Shown: positions 8,024 through 16,054 of the stretch, one piece after another
Position numbering within the stretch: position 1 is the stretch's first letter
Layout of the letters: every line of letters starts with the position of its first letter
Assembly (NCBI RefSeq): GCF_001050345.1
Contig: NZ_LFMW01000021.1
Span: 62,001-126,000 of the forward strand
Reading direction: 5' to 3'
DNA length: 64,000 nt
DNA from: Pseudomonas fildesensis
GTDB lineage: Bacteria > Pseudomonadota > Gammaproteobacteria > Pseudomonadales > Pseudomonadaceae
Position numbers and translations under genes: made by a program
Notes under the pieces: generated by a model
What the model saw: only the letters and a program-made list of their open reading frames with translations
Told to the model about the DNA's origin: nothing
Database searches by the model: none

Positions 8024-8851
8024 TCAGCCGATCAGGATCGTGCCGGTGGCAATCACCACACACGCGAGCACTTTTCGGACAGTGAGCGTCTCGCCCAGGA
8101 AAAAATAACCAATTAATGCCGCAAACAAGACGCTGGTTTCCCGCAGCGCCGACACTGCGCCCATTGGCGCGCCAGACATGGCGTAGATCACGATGCCGTA
8201 GGCCAGCAACGAGACCAGCCCGCCTATAAAGGCCGTGATGAATCCGGGACGCGGTGTGAACAAGCTCTTTGCGCTGCGCATGCCCACATAGACCATCGGC
8301 ATCAGCACGCCCCACAGCGCGCACATCCACACCGTGTAGGCCAGCGGCGCGCCCGATAGCCTCGCGCCGACACCATCGGTCACGCTGTAGGCCGCAATAA
8401 AAACGCCGGTGCCCAGCGCGTATGGAAGGCTGGGGACGGCCAGCCGGCGCCCTTTGAAGGCCAGTGAAATGATGCCGCCTGACACCAATGCGATGCCCAG
8501 CAGCGCGCCAGGCCCGACCGTCTCGCCGGCAAAGAGCGAGGCGAAGAGCGTGATCAGGATTGGCGATGAGCCACGGGAAATCGGATAGGTTTGCCCAAGG
8601 TCGCCCACCTTGTAGCTGCGCACCAGGAAGAGGTTATAGCCAACATGCAGGACCGCCGACAACACCACATAAAACCAGCTGGCTGGGTCGGGCGCCGGCA
8701 GAAACACGGCGATGCCTGTGCTTGCGATAGCTACCGCCAGGCACATGACCGTCATCGACCAGAGCCGGTCGGCTCCGCCGCGCAGCAGTGCGTTCCAGCT
8801 TGCATGCAAGAGGGCGGCGAACAGAATGAGTAAAACGATGTGAAAAGGCAT
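8024..8851 (-). CDS. EamA/DMT-family transporter
   Basis: 275 residues with about ten hydrophobic segments arranged as two similar halves, typical of drug/metabolite transporters in the inner membrane. Phrases such as ALLHASWNALLRGGADR, YPISRGSSPILI and ALRETSVLFAALIGYFFLGE belong to the EamA repeat. Start ATG at 8851. It lies just upstream of the SDR and GNAT remnants on the same strand, so it may once have headed a small operon. Substrate unknown. Confidence 0.85.
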   Translation of the reverse strand: MPFHIVLLILFAALLHASWNALLRGGADRLWSMTVMCLAVAIASTGIAVFLPAPDPASWFYVVLSAVLHVGYNLFLVRSYKVGDLGQTYPISRGSSPILITLFASLFAGETVGPGALLGIALVSGGIISLAFKGRRLAVPSLPYALGTGVFIAAYSVTDGVGARLSGAPLAYTVWMCALWGVLMPMVYVGMRSAKSLFTPRPGFITAFIGGLVSLLAYGIVIYAMSGAPMGAVSALRETSVLFAALIGYFFLGETLTVRKVLACVVIATGTILIG

Positions 8852-9297
8852 GCGCCATCCTAAGCAACCGGCTGCGCCGATTAAAGCGAAGTCCTTTCAT
8901 TGCGTCACGAACAAATCCTCACACAATCAGCGATAACGCTGCTGCGCATGACCGGATTCTGCCAACAGCCAATCGGGCAAGCTGACGACATGGGGCAGGG
9001 ATTCGATGCCTTTGGGGCAGACAACATGCACGGCAACCGATGCGATTGCCAACAAAATACTGGACACGTTCGACCTGGCGATCGCCAAGTCGGCTTAGAT
9101 CATCGAAATCCCACCGGCAAAAAGTCGAACTGGATTCGACCAGGCAACGGCCGCAGAACCAAGTTAAGGGCCAGGGACTGAGTTGTACCATCGCCCATAC
9201 AAACTCTACCAACGGGTTACACGAAACCTGTGACGCACTTCATTTTGAACGGTCATACACAGCGAGTATTAAAACTTGTTGAGTAGAGAGTATTTGC
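8852..9297. other. Intergenic region, no convincing gene
   Basis: 446 bases. On + a 49-codon open frame ending at 9098 reads like protein (its end is NKILDTFDLAIAKSA) but begins at a stop and has only an internal ATG at 9007, so it may be the tail of a lost gene. Nothing else protein-like, RNA-like or repeated was found. The last 100 bases should contain the promoter of the 9298 lipoprotein gene. Confidence 0.4.
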
Positions 9298-9468
9298 ATG
9301 AAGTTGAATAACCTAACCAAGGCGGCTGTGGTTGTCGCGCTGTTGTCGTCCTTGTCGGGCTGCTGGATCTTCATGCCACCACCGGGTGGTGGTGGTGGTG
9401 GTGGTGGCGGCGGCCACCATGGTCAAGGCGGCGGCCCTGGCGGCCCGGGCGGTGGCGGGCAGCGTTAA
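9298..9468 (+). CDS. Small glycine-rich lipoprotein (56 aa)
   Basis: MKLNNLTKAAVV leads a hydrophobic signal with lipobox LSGC (Cys21), then WIFMPPP and an almost pure glycine run with His and Gln. It is predicted to be exported and lipidated. A strong terminator follows 15 bases after the stop, so it is a single-gene transcript. Composition matches the 45-residue lipoprotein at 2773-2910. Function unknown. Confidence 0.75.
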   Translation: MKLNNLTKAAVVVALLSSLSGCWIFMPPPGGGGGGGGGGHHGQGGGPGGPGGGGQR

Positions 9469-9482
9469 CGTGTAAGTGAAAG

Positions 9483-9531
9483 GGGCAGGCCACGACCGTC
9501 ATTTTGATGAGTCGTGGCCTGCCCTTTTTTT
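9483..9531 (+). terminator. Rho-independent terminator
   Basis: A 14-bp perfect stem (GGGCAGGCCACGAC and complement), 14-base loop and seven T residues, directly after the glycine-rich lipoprotein gene. Confidence 0.93.
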
Positions 9532-9552
9532 GTCCGGCTCAAATCACAGGCA

Positions 9553-9582
9553 AAGAAAAGCCCGCGATGGGGAGTGCGGGCT
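9553..9582 (-). terminator. Terminator-like hairpin, minus strand
   Basis: On the minus strand AGCCCGC, a 10-base loop, GCGGGCT and then TTTTC. It would end transcription coming from about 9750, supporting a small transcript there. Confidence 0.6.
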
Positions 9583-9595
9583 AAAAGGTGTTCGC

Positions 9596-9727
9596 TTAGG
9601 AGCTGGAATGACCATAAGCACTCGCTCGTGAAAGGTTTGTGAAAGCGAAGTCGCAAAAGTGTATTCCTCGATCCGCTTCCAGCTGTACGGGGCGGTTGCA
9701 CCCGTAAGCCACTACTGTCGCAGGCAT
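9596..9727 (-). CDS. Possible 43-aa peptide gene
   Basis: ATG at 9727 after a GGTGGT stretch; 43 codons (ends SRASAYGHSSS) and then a terminator 14 bases downstream. It could be a real short gene or chance. No signal peptide or membrane helix. Diverges from the LysE gene. Confidence 0.3.
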   Translation of the reverse strand: MPATVVAYGCNRPVQLEADRGIHFCDFAFTNLSRASAYGHSSS

Positions 9728-9752
9728 ACCACCACCGTTTGGATACCGCGCC

Positions 9753-10361
9753 ATGTTTATGTCTACCAGCCTGCTGTCAGCCTTTGTGCTGTTCGCCTTT
9801 GTGTCGTCGATCACTCCCGGGCCCAACAACACCATGTTGCTGGCGTCGGGCGTGAACTTCGGGTTTCGCCGGTCGATGCCCCATGCGCTGGGGATCAGCA
9901 TTGGGTTCATGCTGCTGGTGATTTCGGTCGGCCTGGGCCTGGGTGAAGTGTTCAAGGTGTTCCCGTGGGCCTACACGCTGTTGCGCTATGTCGGCGCAGC
10001 TTACCTGTTGTACCTGGCGTGGAAGATTGCGACGGCGGGAGGCATGTCCGACAGCAGTGATGAGCAGGCCAAACCCATGACCTTCCTCGGCGCGGCCGCG
10101 TTTCAGTGGGTCAATCCCAAGGCCTGGGTCATGGCGCTGGGGGCTATCACCACCTATACGCCGGCCGAAGGGTATGTCACCAATGTGCTGGTGATCGCGC
10201 TGGTGTTTGCCGTGGTCAACCTGCCGAGTGTGTGCGTGTGGGTCGGTTGTGGCAGCGGGCTGCGCAATGTGCTGCGCGAGCCACGCTGGTTGCGGCTGTT
10301 CAACGGGGCGATGGCTGGCTTGTTGGTACTGTCGCTGTACCCGATGCTGTTCGCGAGCTGA
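9753..10361 (+). CDS. LysE/RhtB-family amino-acid exporter
   Basis: 202-residue inner-membrane protein with about six hydrophobic helices. The family hallmark SSITPGPNNTML lies near residue 20 and QWVNPKAWVMALGAI in the middle. Members export amino acids or related metabolites by proton exchange. An alternative ATG lies two codons in. No regulator is adjacent, so its substrate cannot be guessed. Confidence 0.9.
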   Translation: MFMSTSLLSAFVLFAFVSSITPGPNNTMLLASGVNFGFRRSMPHALGISIGFMLLVISVGLGLGEVFKVFPWAYTLLRYVGAAYLLYLAWKIATAGGMSDSSDEQAKPMTFLGAAAFQWVNPKAWVMALGAITTYTPAEGYVTNVLVIALVFAVVNLPSVCVWVGCGSGLRNVLREPRWLRLFNGAMAGLLVLSLYPMLFAS

Positions 10362-10372
10362 CAGCCCGGCGA

Positions 10373-10456
10373 TCAGACCGGCGAGATAGTCGCCAACAGA
10401 CCAATACCGATGGTCAGCACCAAAAAGCCAAACAGAAAAATCGCCATCTTGGTCAT
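10373..10456 (-). CDS. 27-aa single-helix membrane peptide
   Basis: ATG at 10456 preceded by GGAGG with good spacing (GGAGGCCTT-ATG). The peptide starts MTKMAIFLFGFLVLTIGIGL and ends ATISPV: a basic tip followed by one hydrophobic helix. I recall near-identical tiny proteins across Pseudomonas, which supports a real gene; its partner is unknown. It converges with the LysE gene with an 11-base gap. Confidence 0.65.
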   Translation of the reverse strand: MTKMAIFLFGFLVLTIGIGLLATISPV

Positions 10457-10572
10457 AAGGCCTCCGAAGGGAAGGGGACGGCAGGAGCATTCCTGTCGCG
10501 CTCGACAAGGGTGTCGGGAGTGAGAGCATTGTCCGCCTCCGGCGCGTTTCGATACAGACGCAGATAGCAAAG

Positions 10573-10708
10573 AAAAAACCGTATCAGATACGGATCCGGG
10601 GCCTGAGCCTGGGGCTTCAGGAGCACTGATTATTTAAAGATCAGCCAATAAATCCGCCTTGTGGCTGAAGCGAACAGCACTGCGCACCACCTGAGACAGC
10701 TGCGGCAT
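10573..10708 (-). other. Possible small transcript with 24-codon ORF and terminator
   Basis: On the minus strand ATG at 10708 follows GGGGGAA and encodes MPQLSQVVRSAVRFSHKADL plus four residues before TAA at 10634. About 40 bases on, a hairpin CCGTAT-CTG-ATACGG is followed by six T residues (ending 10573). SD, short ORF and terminator together suggest a tiny gene or sRNA in the space upstream of the AraC gene. Unproven. Confidence 0.3.
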
Positions 10709-10719
10709 TTCCCCCTAAG

Positions 10720-11772
10720 ATGGCGCCCACAGCCTCAACAATAACAGTGGGCCAACCCTCGATGGAAAGACGTCAATTCAGCGGTGGCATGAAGGGCAAG
10801 AACCTGCGCTACCTCAATGAGCACCCCACGCAGCTTGCGTCGGCCACCCGCGTCGGCTTCCTGCTGCTCGAACACTTCTCCCTGCCCGCATTCACCCAGG
10901 CCCTCGACACCCTCGTCACCGCCAACCTGCTGCGCCCCGAGCTGTTCGCTTCGCGCACCTTTGGCTGGGGCGACGGTGAAGTCATCAGCGACCTGGGCCT
11001 GGTCATCCGCCCCGACGCACGCCTCGACGTGACGGCCCTGCATGACCTGGAGTTGCTGGTCATCTGCGGCGGCTTTCGCACCGAACTCAAGGCCAGCGAA
11101 GACTTCATCCACGTGCTGCGCACCGCTGCCGAACTGGGCGTCAGCCTCGCCGGTGTGTGGAACGGCTCATGGTTCCTCGGCCGCGCCGGCCTGTTACAGG
11201 GCTACCGCTGCGCGATCCACCCCGAACATCGTCCGGCACTCGCCGAAGTCTCCAAGGCGGCCCACGTCACCAGCGAACCCTACGTGATTGACCGCGACCG
11301 TCTCACCGCCTCCAGCCCATCCGGCGCCTTCCATATGGCCCTGGACTGGATCAAAAGCCTGCATGACAAAGCGCTGGTCGAAGGCATCGAAGACATCCTT
11401 GCGTTCGAAGAGTCTCGCTACCGGCGCATCAAACCCACGGAAAACGTTTGCGTGAGCGCACCGCTGCGTGAAGTGGTGAAACTCATGGACGCCAACCTCG
11501 AAGAACCCCTGGAACTCGACCAACTCGCCGTCTACGCCGGCCGCTCCCGCCGTCAGCTCGAGCGCCTGTTCAAGGAACAACTGGGCACCACGCCACAGCG
11601 TTACTACATGGAATTGCGCGTGACCGAGGCGCGGCGGTTGTTGCAGCACACTGAATTGTCACAGGTGGATGTGCTCGTGGCGTGCGGGTTTGTGTCGCCG
11701 AGCCATTTCAGCAAGTGCTACAGCTCGTATTTCGGATATCGCCCCTCCAAGGAGAAGCGTTTGGTCAAGTAG
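10720..11772 (+). CDS. GlxA-like AraC-family transcriptional regulator
   Basis: About 350 residues: an N-terminal DJ-1/PfpI-like (GATase-like) domain (RVGFLLLEHFSLPAFTQALD; the elbow region reads VWNGSWFLG, with Asn-Gly where catalytic members have a Cys) and a C-terminal double helix-turn-helix (LDQLAVYAGRSRRQLERLF, then QVDVLVACGFVSPSHFSKCY). This architecture includes GbdR, CdhR and ArgR, which sense quaternary amines or amino acids. The first ATG is at 10720; ATGs at 10762 and 10789 are also possible and no start has a strong ribosome site. The effector is unknown. Confidence 0.8.
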   Translation: MAPTASTITVGQPSMERRQFSGGMKGKNLRYLNEHPTQLASATRVGFLLLEHFSLPAFTQALDTLVTANLLRPELFASRTFGWGDGEVISDLGLVIRPDARLDVTALHDLELLVICGGFRTELKASEDFIHVLRTAAELGVSLAGVWNGSWFLGRAGLLQGYRCAIHPEHRPALAEVSKAAHVTSEPYVIDRDRLTASSPSGAFHMALDWIKSLHDKALVEGIEDILAFEESRYRRIKPTENVCVSAPLREVVKLMDANLEEPLELDQLAVYAGRSRRQLERLFKEQLGTTPQRYYMELRVTEARRLLQHTELSQVDVLVACGFVSPSHFSKCYSSYFGYRPSKEKRLVK

Positions 11773-11822
11773 AGTGCCCACCCAGGCGTGCGCCTCTGCA
11801 CCCGCTTATTCAAGGAAGACCC

Positions 11823-12761
11823 ATGTCCCTCACCCTTTCAGATCGTTATCGCGGCAGTTTGCTCGGCCTTGCCTGCGGTGACGCAGTCGGCACCACTGTT
11901 GAATTCATGCCGCGCGGCACCTTTGCGCCTGTCATTGATATGGTCGGTGGCGGCCCGTTCAACCTGAAGCCTGGCCAGTGGACGGATGACACCTCGATGG
12001 CGCTATGTCTGGCGGAAAGCTTGTTAAACAAGGGCGGCTTTGACGCGCAGGATCAGATGGGGCGCTACCTGAACTGGTGGAAGTGGGGGTATTGGAGTGC
12101 TACCGGAGAATGCTTTGATATCGGTATGACTGTTCGTGAGGCGCTGTCGGAATTTGAGCGCAATGGCAACCCCTTTGCAGGTTCAACCGATCCGTATTCC
12201 GCCGGCAATGGTTCGATGATGCGGCTTGCGCCGGTGGTGTTGTTCTACTTTCCTGATCGTCAACGCGTCCATACATTTACCGCCGAAAGCTCCCGCACGA
12301 CTCACGCCGCCCAGGAGGCAATCGAGTGTTGCCTGGTGCTGGCGGAGGCCATCAGCAACGCCCTGGCTGGCGGCTCAAAAGCGCAGGTATTGCAACTGTC
12401 GAGTACGCACCTGATTGCCCCGAAAGTCGCAGCGATTGCGCGTGGAGATTATCGCGACAAGCAGCGCGCAGGCATCGTTGGCTCAGGCTATTCGGTGGCC
12501 TCGCTTGAAGCCGCGCTCTGGTGTTTCCATCATACGGACAGCTTCGCAGAAGCCGTATTAATGGCTGCAAACCTGGGTGATGATGCCGACACCACCGCCG
12601 CCATCGTCGGCCAATTGGCAGGCGCGCATTACGGTGTGCACAGCATCCCGCTGGCGTGGATGGATAAGCTATGGATGCGCGACGAGATCCAGGATATCGC
12701 TGACTCATTGCTTCAGGCAGCCCTAAAACCGGCCCAGCCGATAGGCCCCCAGCGCCGGTAA
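11823..12761 (+). CDS. ADP-ribosylglycohydrolase family protein (DraG-like)
   Basis: 312 residues. Start ATG at 11823 with AAGGA six bases upstream. The binuclear-metal signature is complete: WTDDTSMAL near residue 58 and GDDADTTAAIVGQLAGA near the C-terminus, with GLACGDAVGTTVEF at the N-terminus. Such enzymes remove ADP-ribose from proteins or small molecules in the cytoplasm. Its last 39 bases overlap the convergent 3' end of the hydroxyproline dehydrogenase gene. No ADP-ribosyltransferase is visible nearby, so the target is open. Confidence 0.87.
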   Translation: MSLTLSDRYRGSLLGLACGDAVGTTVEFMPRGTFAPVIDMVGGGPFNLKPGQWTDDTSMALCLAESLLNKGGFDAQDQMGRYLNWWKWGYWSATGECFDIGMTVREALSEFERNGNPFAGSTDPYSAGNGSMMRLAPVVLFYFPDRQRVHTFTAESSRTTHAAQEAIECCLVLAEAISNALAGGSKAQVLQLSSTHLIAPKVAAIARGDYRDKQRAGIVGSGYSVASLEAALWCFHHTDSFAEAVLMAANLGDDADTTAAIVGQLAGAHYGVHSIPLAWMDKLWMRDEIQDIADSLLQAALKPAQPIGPQRR

Positions 12762-13985
12762 ACCACTCGGCACACTTTCAACGCTCGCCAATTGCGCGAT
12801 CAACTCAGCGGTGATCGCCGCCTGCGTGAGCCCCAAATGTTGATGACCAAACGCAAGCAACACCTTGCCCTCAACCACCCGATCAATGATCGGCAGCGAA
12901 TCCGGCAAGCTCGGCCGAAACCCCATCCACGCTGTGGCATCAGCCGCGTTCAGATCCTGGCGAAACAAGCCCTGGCTCAGTCGATGCAACTGCCATGCAC
13001 GTGCCATGTTCGGCGGGCAATCAAGCCCGGCGAACTCCACGGTACCGGCCAGGCGCAAACCCTGCGTCATGGGCGTCATGATGAATTTTCGCTCCAGGGA
13101 GGTGACAGCGAACGGCAACCGGCCGTGTTCATGGGGCAGCATCAGGTGATAGCCACGCTCGGTGTCCAGCGGGACCTTTTTCCCGGTCAGCGCGGTTGTG
13201 AGTTTCGCGGAGTGCGCACCGCAGGCGATCAGCAGCCGGCGCGCCGCAAAAGGGCCCTGATCGGTGATCAGCTCGACGCCCCGTGCTTCAACCCGCCCAT
13301 CCAGCACCTGGCGTTTGAGAAACTGCACGCCGCTGGCCTTGGCGGCGGCCACTAACGCACCCACCACCTGATAGGGATCAATAAAGTGCCCGGTGCCGGG
13401 GAAGAACAGCCCGCCCTGGATTGCATCGCTCAACTGCGGCGCGACGGTGCGTATGGCATCACCCGACCAGGCATCCACCGGCACGCCTTGTTGCTTCATG
13501 CGCTGTTGCAGCGCGTCAATGGCTTGCCGCGAGTCGGCGCGTTCGAATACCAGCAACGAGCCGTCTTCGCGCAGCAGGTCCGGCCGTTCGATGGCTTGGA
13601 GCAACCGCTGCCATGCACCCAGGCTGGCTTCGTTGAGCGCACGAAGGCCCGCCACGGTCCGCAGATAGTGCGTCGGGCGCAGGTTCAGCAGCAGCCGAAT
13701 AAACCAGGGCAGGGCGCGCGGCAGGTATTTCCAGTCCACACGCAGCGGCCCCATCGGGTCCATCAGCATGGCCGGCAGCCGTTTGAGGATCGACAGGTCA
13801 GCGATGGGGAACACTTGCTCAGTCGCCAGGTGGCCGGCATTGCCATAGGAGGCGCCCATGCCGGGATCCTGCTGGTCGATCACCACCACGTGGCGGCCCT
13901 GGCGCGCGAGCTGCAAGGCGCAGGCGACGCCGATGATGCCGGCGCCGACTACGACGAAATCCGCTTGGTTGCCCGCCACGGTCAT
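12723..13985 (-). CDS. FAD-dependent D-amino-acid dehydrogenase, likely cis-4-hydroxy-D-proline dehydrogenase
   Basis: 420 residues of the DAO/DadA family. The FAD-binding site is at the N-terminus (FVVVGAGIIGVACALQLA) and a second conserved block near the C-terminus (GFRPSLPDSLPIID, then FGHQHLGLTQ). Start ATG at 13985 overlaps the stop of the upstream deaminase gene (ATGA), giving tight coupling; longer starts would run into that gene. In Pseudomonas the step after hydroxyproline epimerisation is oxidation of cis-4-hydroxy-D-proline to pyrroline-4-hydroxy-2-carboxylate, done in P. putida by a single FAD protein and in P. aeruginosa by a multi-subunit enzyme; this gene fits the single-protein form. 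Confidence 0.85.
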   Translation of the reverse strand: MTVAGNQADFVVVGAGIIGVACALQLARQGRHVVVIDQQDPGMGASYGNAGHLATEQVFPIADLSILKRLPAMLMDPMGPLRVDWKYLPRALPWFIRLLLNLRPTHYLRTVAGLRALNEASLGAWQRLLQAIERPDLLREDGSLLVFERADSRQAIDALQQRMKQQGVPVDAWSGDAIRTVAPQLSDAIQGGLFFPGTGHFIDPYQVVGALVAAAKASGVQFLKRQVLDGRVEARGVELITDQGPFAARRLLIACGAHSAKLTTALTGKKVPLDTERGYHLMLPHEHGRLPFAVTSLERKFIMTPMTQGLRLAGTVEFAGLDCPPNMARAWQLHRLSQGLFRQDLNAADATAWMGFRPSLPDSLPIIDRVVEGKVLLAFGHQHLGLTQAAITAELIAQLASVESVPSGLPALGAYRLGRF

Positions 13986-14932
13986 GGCGTCAGCCTGTGT
14001 TCGGCCGACCAGCTGGCGTACCACTGACGGAACAACGCGTATTGGTGCTCGGCATACCGGCGCTGGGCGTCCGTCAGCACGTCGGTTTCATTGAAGTGCA
14101 GCGCGTAGCCCTGGTCACCGTTAAGCACCATCAAGTGCTTGTAAAACAGCACCAGGTCGCAGCCTTCATCGAACGACGACAGCACGCCCAGTGCGGCTTC
14201 CAACTCGCGGGCCAGGCGGCGGGCCTTGGCGTCGCCCTTGGCGGCTTGCTGGCTTAGCGCGACCAGTTGCAGCACTTCCCGTGGCAGGGCGTTGCCGATA
14301 CCGGTGATGGCGCCGGTGGCGTTGCAGTTGACGAAGCCGTGCACCACTTGGGTATCGACGCCGACCATAAGGCTGACGTTATCGTCCTGCGAGGTGATGT
14401 TTTCAGCGGCGTAACGCAGGTCTGCGCCGCCGCCGAACTCCTTGAAACCGATCAGGTTGGGGTGCTCACGGCGCAGTTCGAAGAACAGGTCGGCGCGGGT
14501 CGCGAAGCCGTAGTAAGGGCTGTTGTAGATCACCGCTGGCAGGCTGGGCGCAGCGTTGAGAATCGCTGCGAAATGCGCCTTTTGTGCAGTGGCGGAGGCG
14601 CCGCGAGACAGCACGCGCGGAATCACCATCAAGCCATGGGCGCCGACCTTGGCGGCATGGGCCGCATGAGACACGGCTTCACGGCTGTTCACTGCACCGG
14701 TGCCAACGATGGTCGGCACGCCGGCGGCGACCAACCGCGCTACGCCTTCCTGCCGCTGGGCTTCGGTGAGCAAGGGCCAATCCCCCATCGAGCCGCAATA
14801 CACCACCGCCCTCATGCCGATGTCGATCAATTCGCGACCCTTGGCGACCAGGGCGTCGAAGTCCGGCGTGCGCGCAGCGGTGCACGGGGTCATCAGGGCG
14901 GGGATGCAGCCGGTGAAGACAGTGTCGCTCAT
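13982..14932 (-). CDS. lhpC: 1-pyrroline-4-hydroxy-2-carboxylate deaminase (DapA superfamily)
   Basis: 316 residues of the class I aldolase-like DHDPS/NAL family. Seen: Schiff-base lysine in LIGFKEFGG, the tyrosine motif VIYNSPYYGF and the N-terminal GCIPALMTP. By family knowledge it converts pyrroline-4-hydroxy-2-carboxylate to 2-oxoglutarate semialdehyde plus ammonia. Assignment to this step rather than dihydrodipicolinate synthesis rests on its position between hydroxyproline epimerase and a D-hydroxyproline dehydrogenase. The gap to the epimerase is 28 bases, so the three form one operon. Confidence 0.87.
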   Translation of the reverse strand: MSDTVFTGCIPALMTPCTAARTPDFDALVAKGRELIDIGMRAVVYCGSMGDWPLLTEAQRQEGVARLVAAGVPTIVGTGAVNSREAVSHAAHAAKVGAHGLMVIPRVLSRGASATAQKAHFAAILNAAPSLPAVIYNSPYYGFATRADLFFELRREHPNLIGFKEFGGGADLRYAAENITSQDDNVSLMVGVDTQVVHGFVNCNATGAITGIGNALPREVLQLVALSQQAAKGDAKARRLARELEAALGVLSSFDEGCDLVLFYKHLMVLNGDQGYALHFNETDVLTDAQRRYAEHQYALFRQWYASWSAEHRLTP

Positions 14933-14960
14933 GGTGCTGACTCCTAGAAAAGGTGAGGGC

Positions 14961-15887
14961 TCAGATGCCCCAGGCGAAAGGGTCCTGCTCGTCGATCAGC
15001 AAGGTGCTGTCGGCGGTCATGTAGGCGCGGCCAGTGATGAAGGGGCGCACGCGGTCGCCGTCCCATTCATATCGGGCCTCGAATTGGCTACCGGTGATGC
15101 TGGCTTGCACCCACGGTTCACCGGGGCTCAGTTTTCCATCGGCGGCCAGGCAGGCGAGTTTGGCGCTGGTGCCGGTGCCGCAGGCCGAGCGGTCGTAGGC
15201 TTTGCCGGGGCACATGACGAAGTTGCGGCTGTCGGCGTGGTCGTCGTCGGCGAACAACTCTACATGGTCGATCAGCGCGCCGTGTTCACCGTGGACCCCT
15301 TGGGATTCGAGGGCTTTGAGCATCGCCCAGGTGTAGTCGGTGAGGGCGTCGACGTTGCTCATCTGCAACGTATGACCATGGTCCGACACCAGGAAAAACC
15401 AGTTGCCGCCCCAGGCTATGTCACCGTAGACCACCCCATGCCCCGGCACGTCCACCGGCACCTGTTGGCGATAGCGGTAGGCGGGAACGTTGCGCAGGGT
15501 GACCGCGCCGTCTTCGTGCAGCGTGGCTGCCACCGGGCCCACGGGTGTGTCGAGGGTGTGCACGCCGGGCGCGATGCGCCCCAGATGGTGCAGCGAGGCC
15601 ACCAGGCCGATAGTGCCGTGCCCGCACATGCCGAGGTAGCCTGCGTTGTTGAAGAAAATCACCCCGCAGGTGGCGCCCGGTGTGACCGGCTCGCAGTACA
15701 GCGCGCCGACCAGTACGTCGTTGCCGCGCGGTTCCAGCAGGCAGGCGCGGCGCCAGTGATCATGCTCGGTGCGCAGCTGTTCAAGCTGCTCAGCGATGCT
15801 GGCGCCAGTGAGTGCGGGAAAACCGGTCAGCACCAGTCGCGTGGGTTCGCCGCCGGTGTGGGAGTCGATGACGTGCAGTCTTTTCAT
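14961..15887 (-). CDS. lhpA: 4-hydroxyproline 2-epimerase
   Basis: 308 residues of the proline racemase family. It interconverts trans-4-hydroxy-L-proline and cis-4-hydroxy-D-proline through two active-site cysteines, both present: MCGHG and the second in SACGTGTSA. The N-terminal HVIDSHTGGEPTR is typical. I chose ATG 15887 because GGAG lies seven bases upstream; an in-frame ATG at 15899 lacks a site. It is the first gene of the leftward catabolic operon. The 2-oxoglutarate semialdehyde dehydrogenase needed to finish the route is not in the window. Confidence 0.92.
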   Translation of the reverse strand: MKRLHVIDSHTGGEPTRLVLTGFPALTGASIAEQLEQLRTEHDHWRRACLLEPRGNDVLVGALYCEPVTPGATCGVIFFNNAGYLGMCGHGTIGLVASLHHLGRIAPGVHTLDTPVGPVAATLHEDGAVTLRNVPAYRYRQQVPVDVPGHGVVYGDIAWGGNWFFLVSDHGHTLQMSNVDALTDYTWAMLKALESQGVHGEHGALIDHVELFADDDHADSRNFVMCPGKAYDRSACGTGTSAKLACLAADGKLSPGEPWVQASITGSQFEARYEWDGDRVRPFITGRAYMTADSTLLIDEQDPFAWGI

Positions 15888-16054
15888 AGCGCGCTCCATT
15901 GAGGACTGGCCTATCGTGTACGCATCAGCCGTGCGCCGATTGATGTTTTACGCCCTCATGGATGACGAATTCAGCACAATTCCCCGCGCTCGACAGCGCA
16001 CCGGGCATGCGGCAATCTGCTCGACGTCAACGCGAAAAATGGGGAGTGACCGTC

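Noticed and set aside
8949..9098. 49-codon open frame ending NKILDTFDLAIAKSA
   Set aside because: Begins at a stop codon, has only a late internal ATG and no ribosome site; mentioned under the gap instead.
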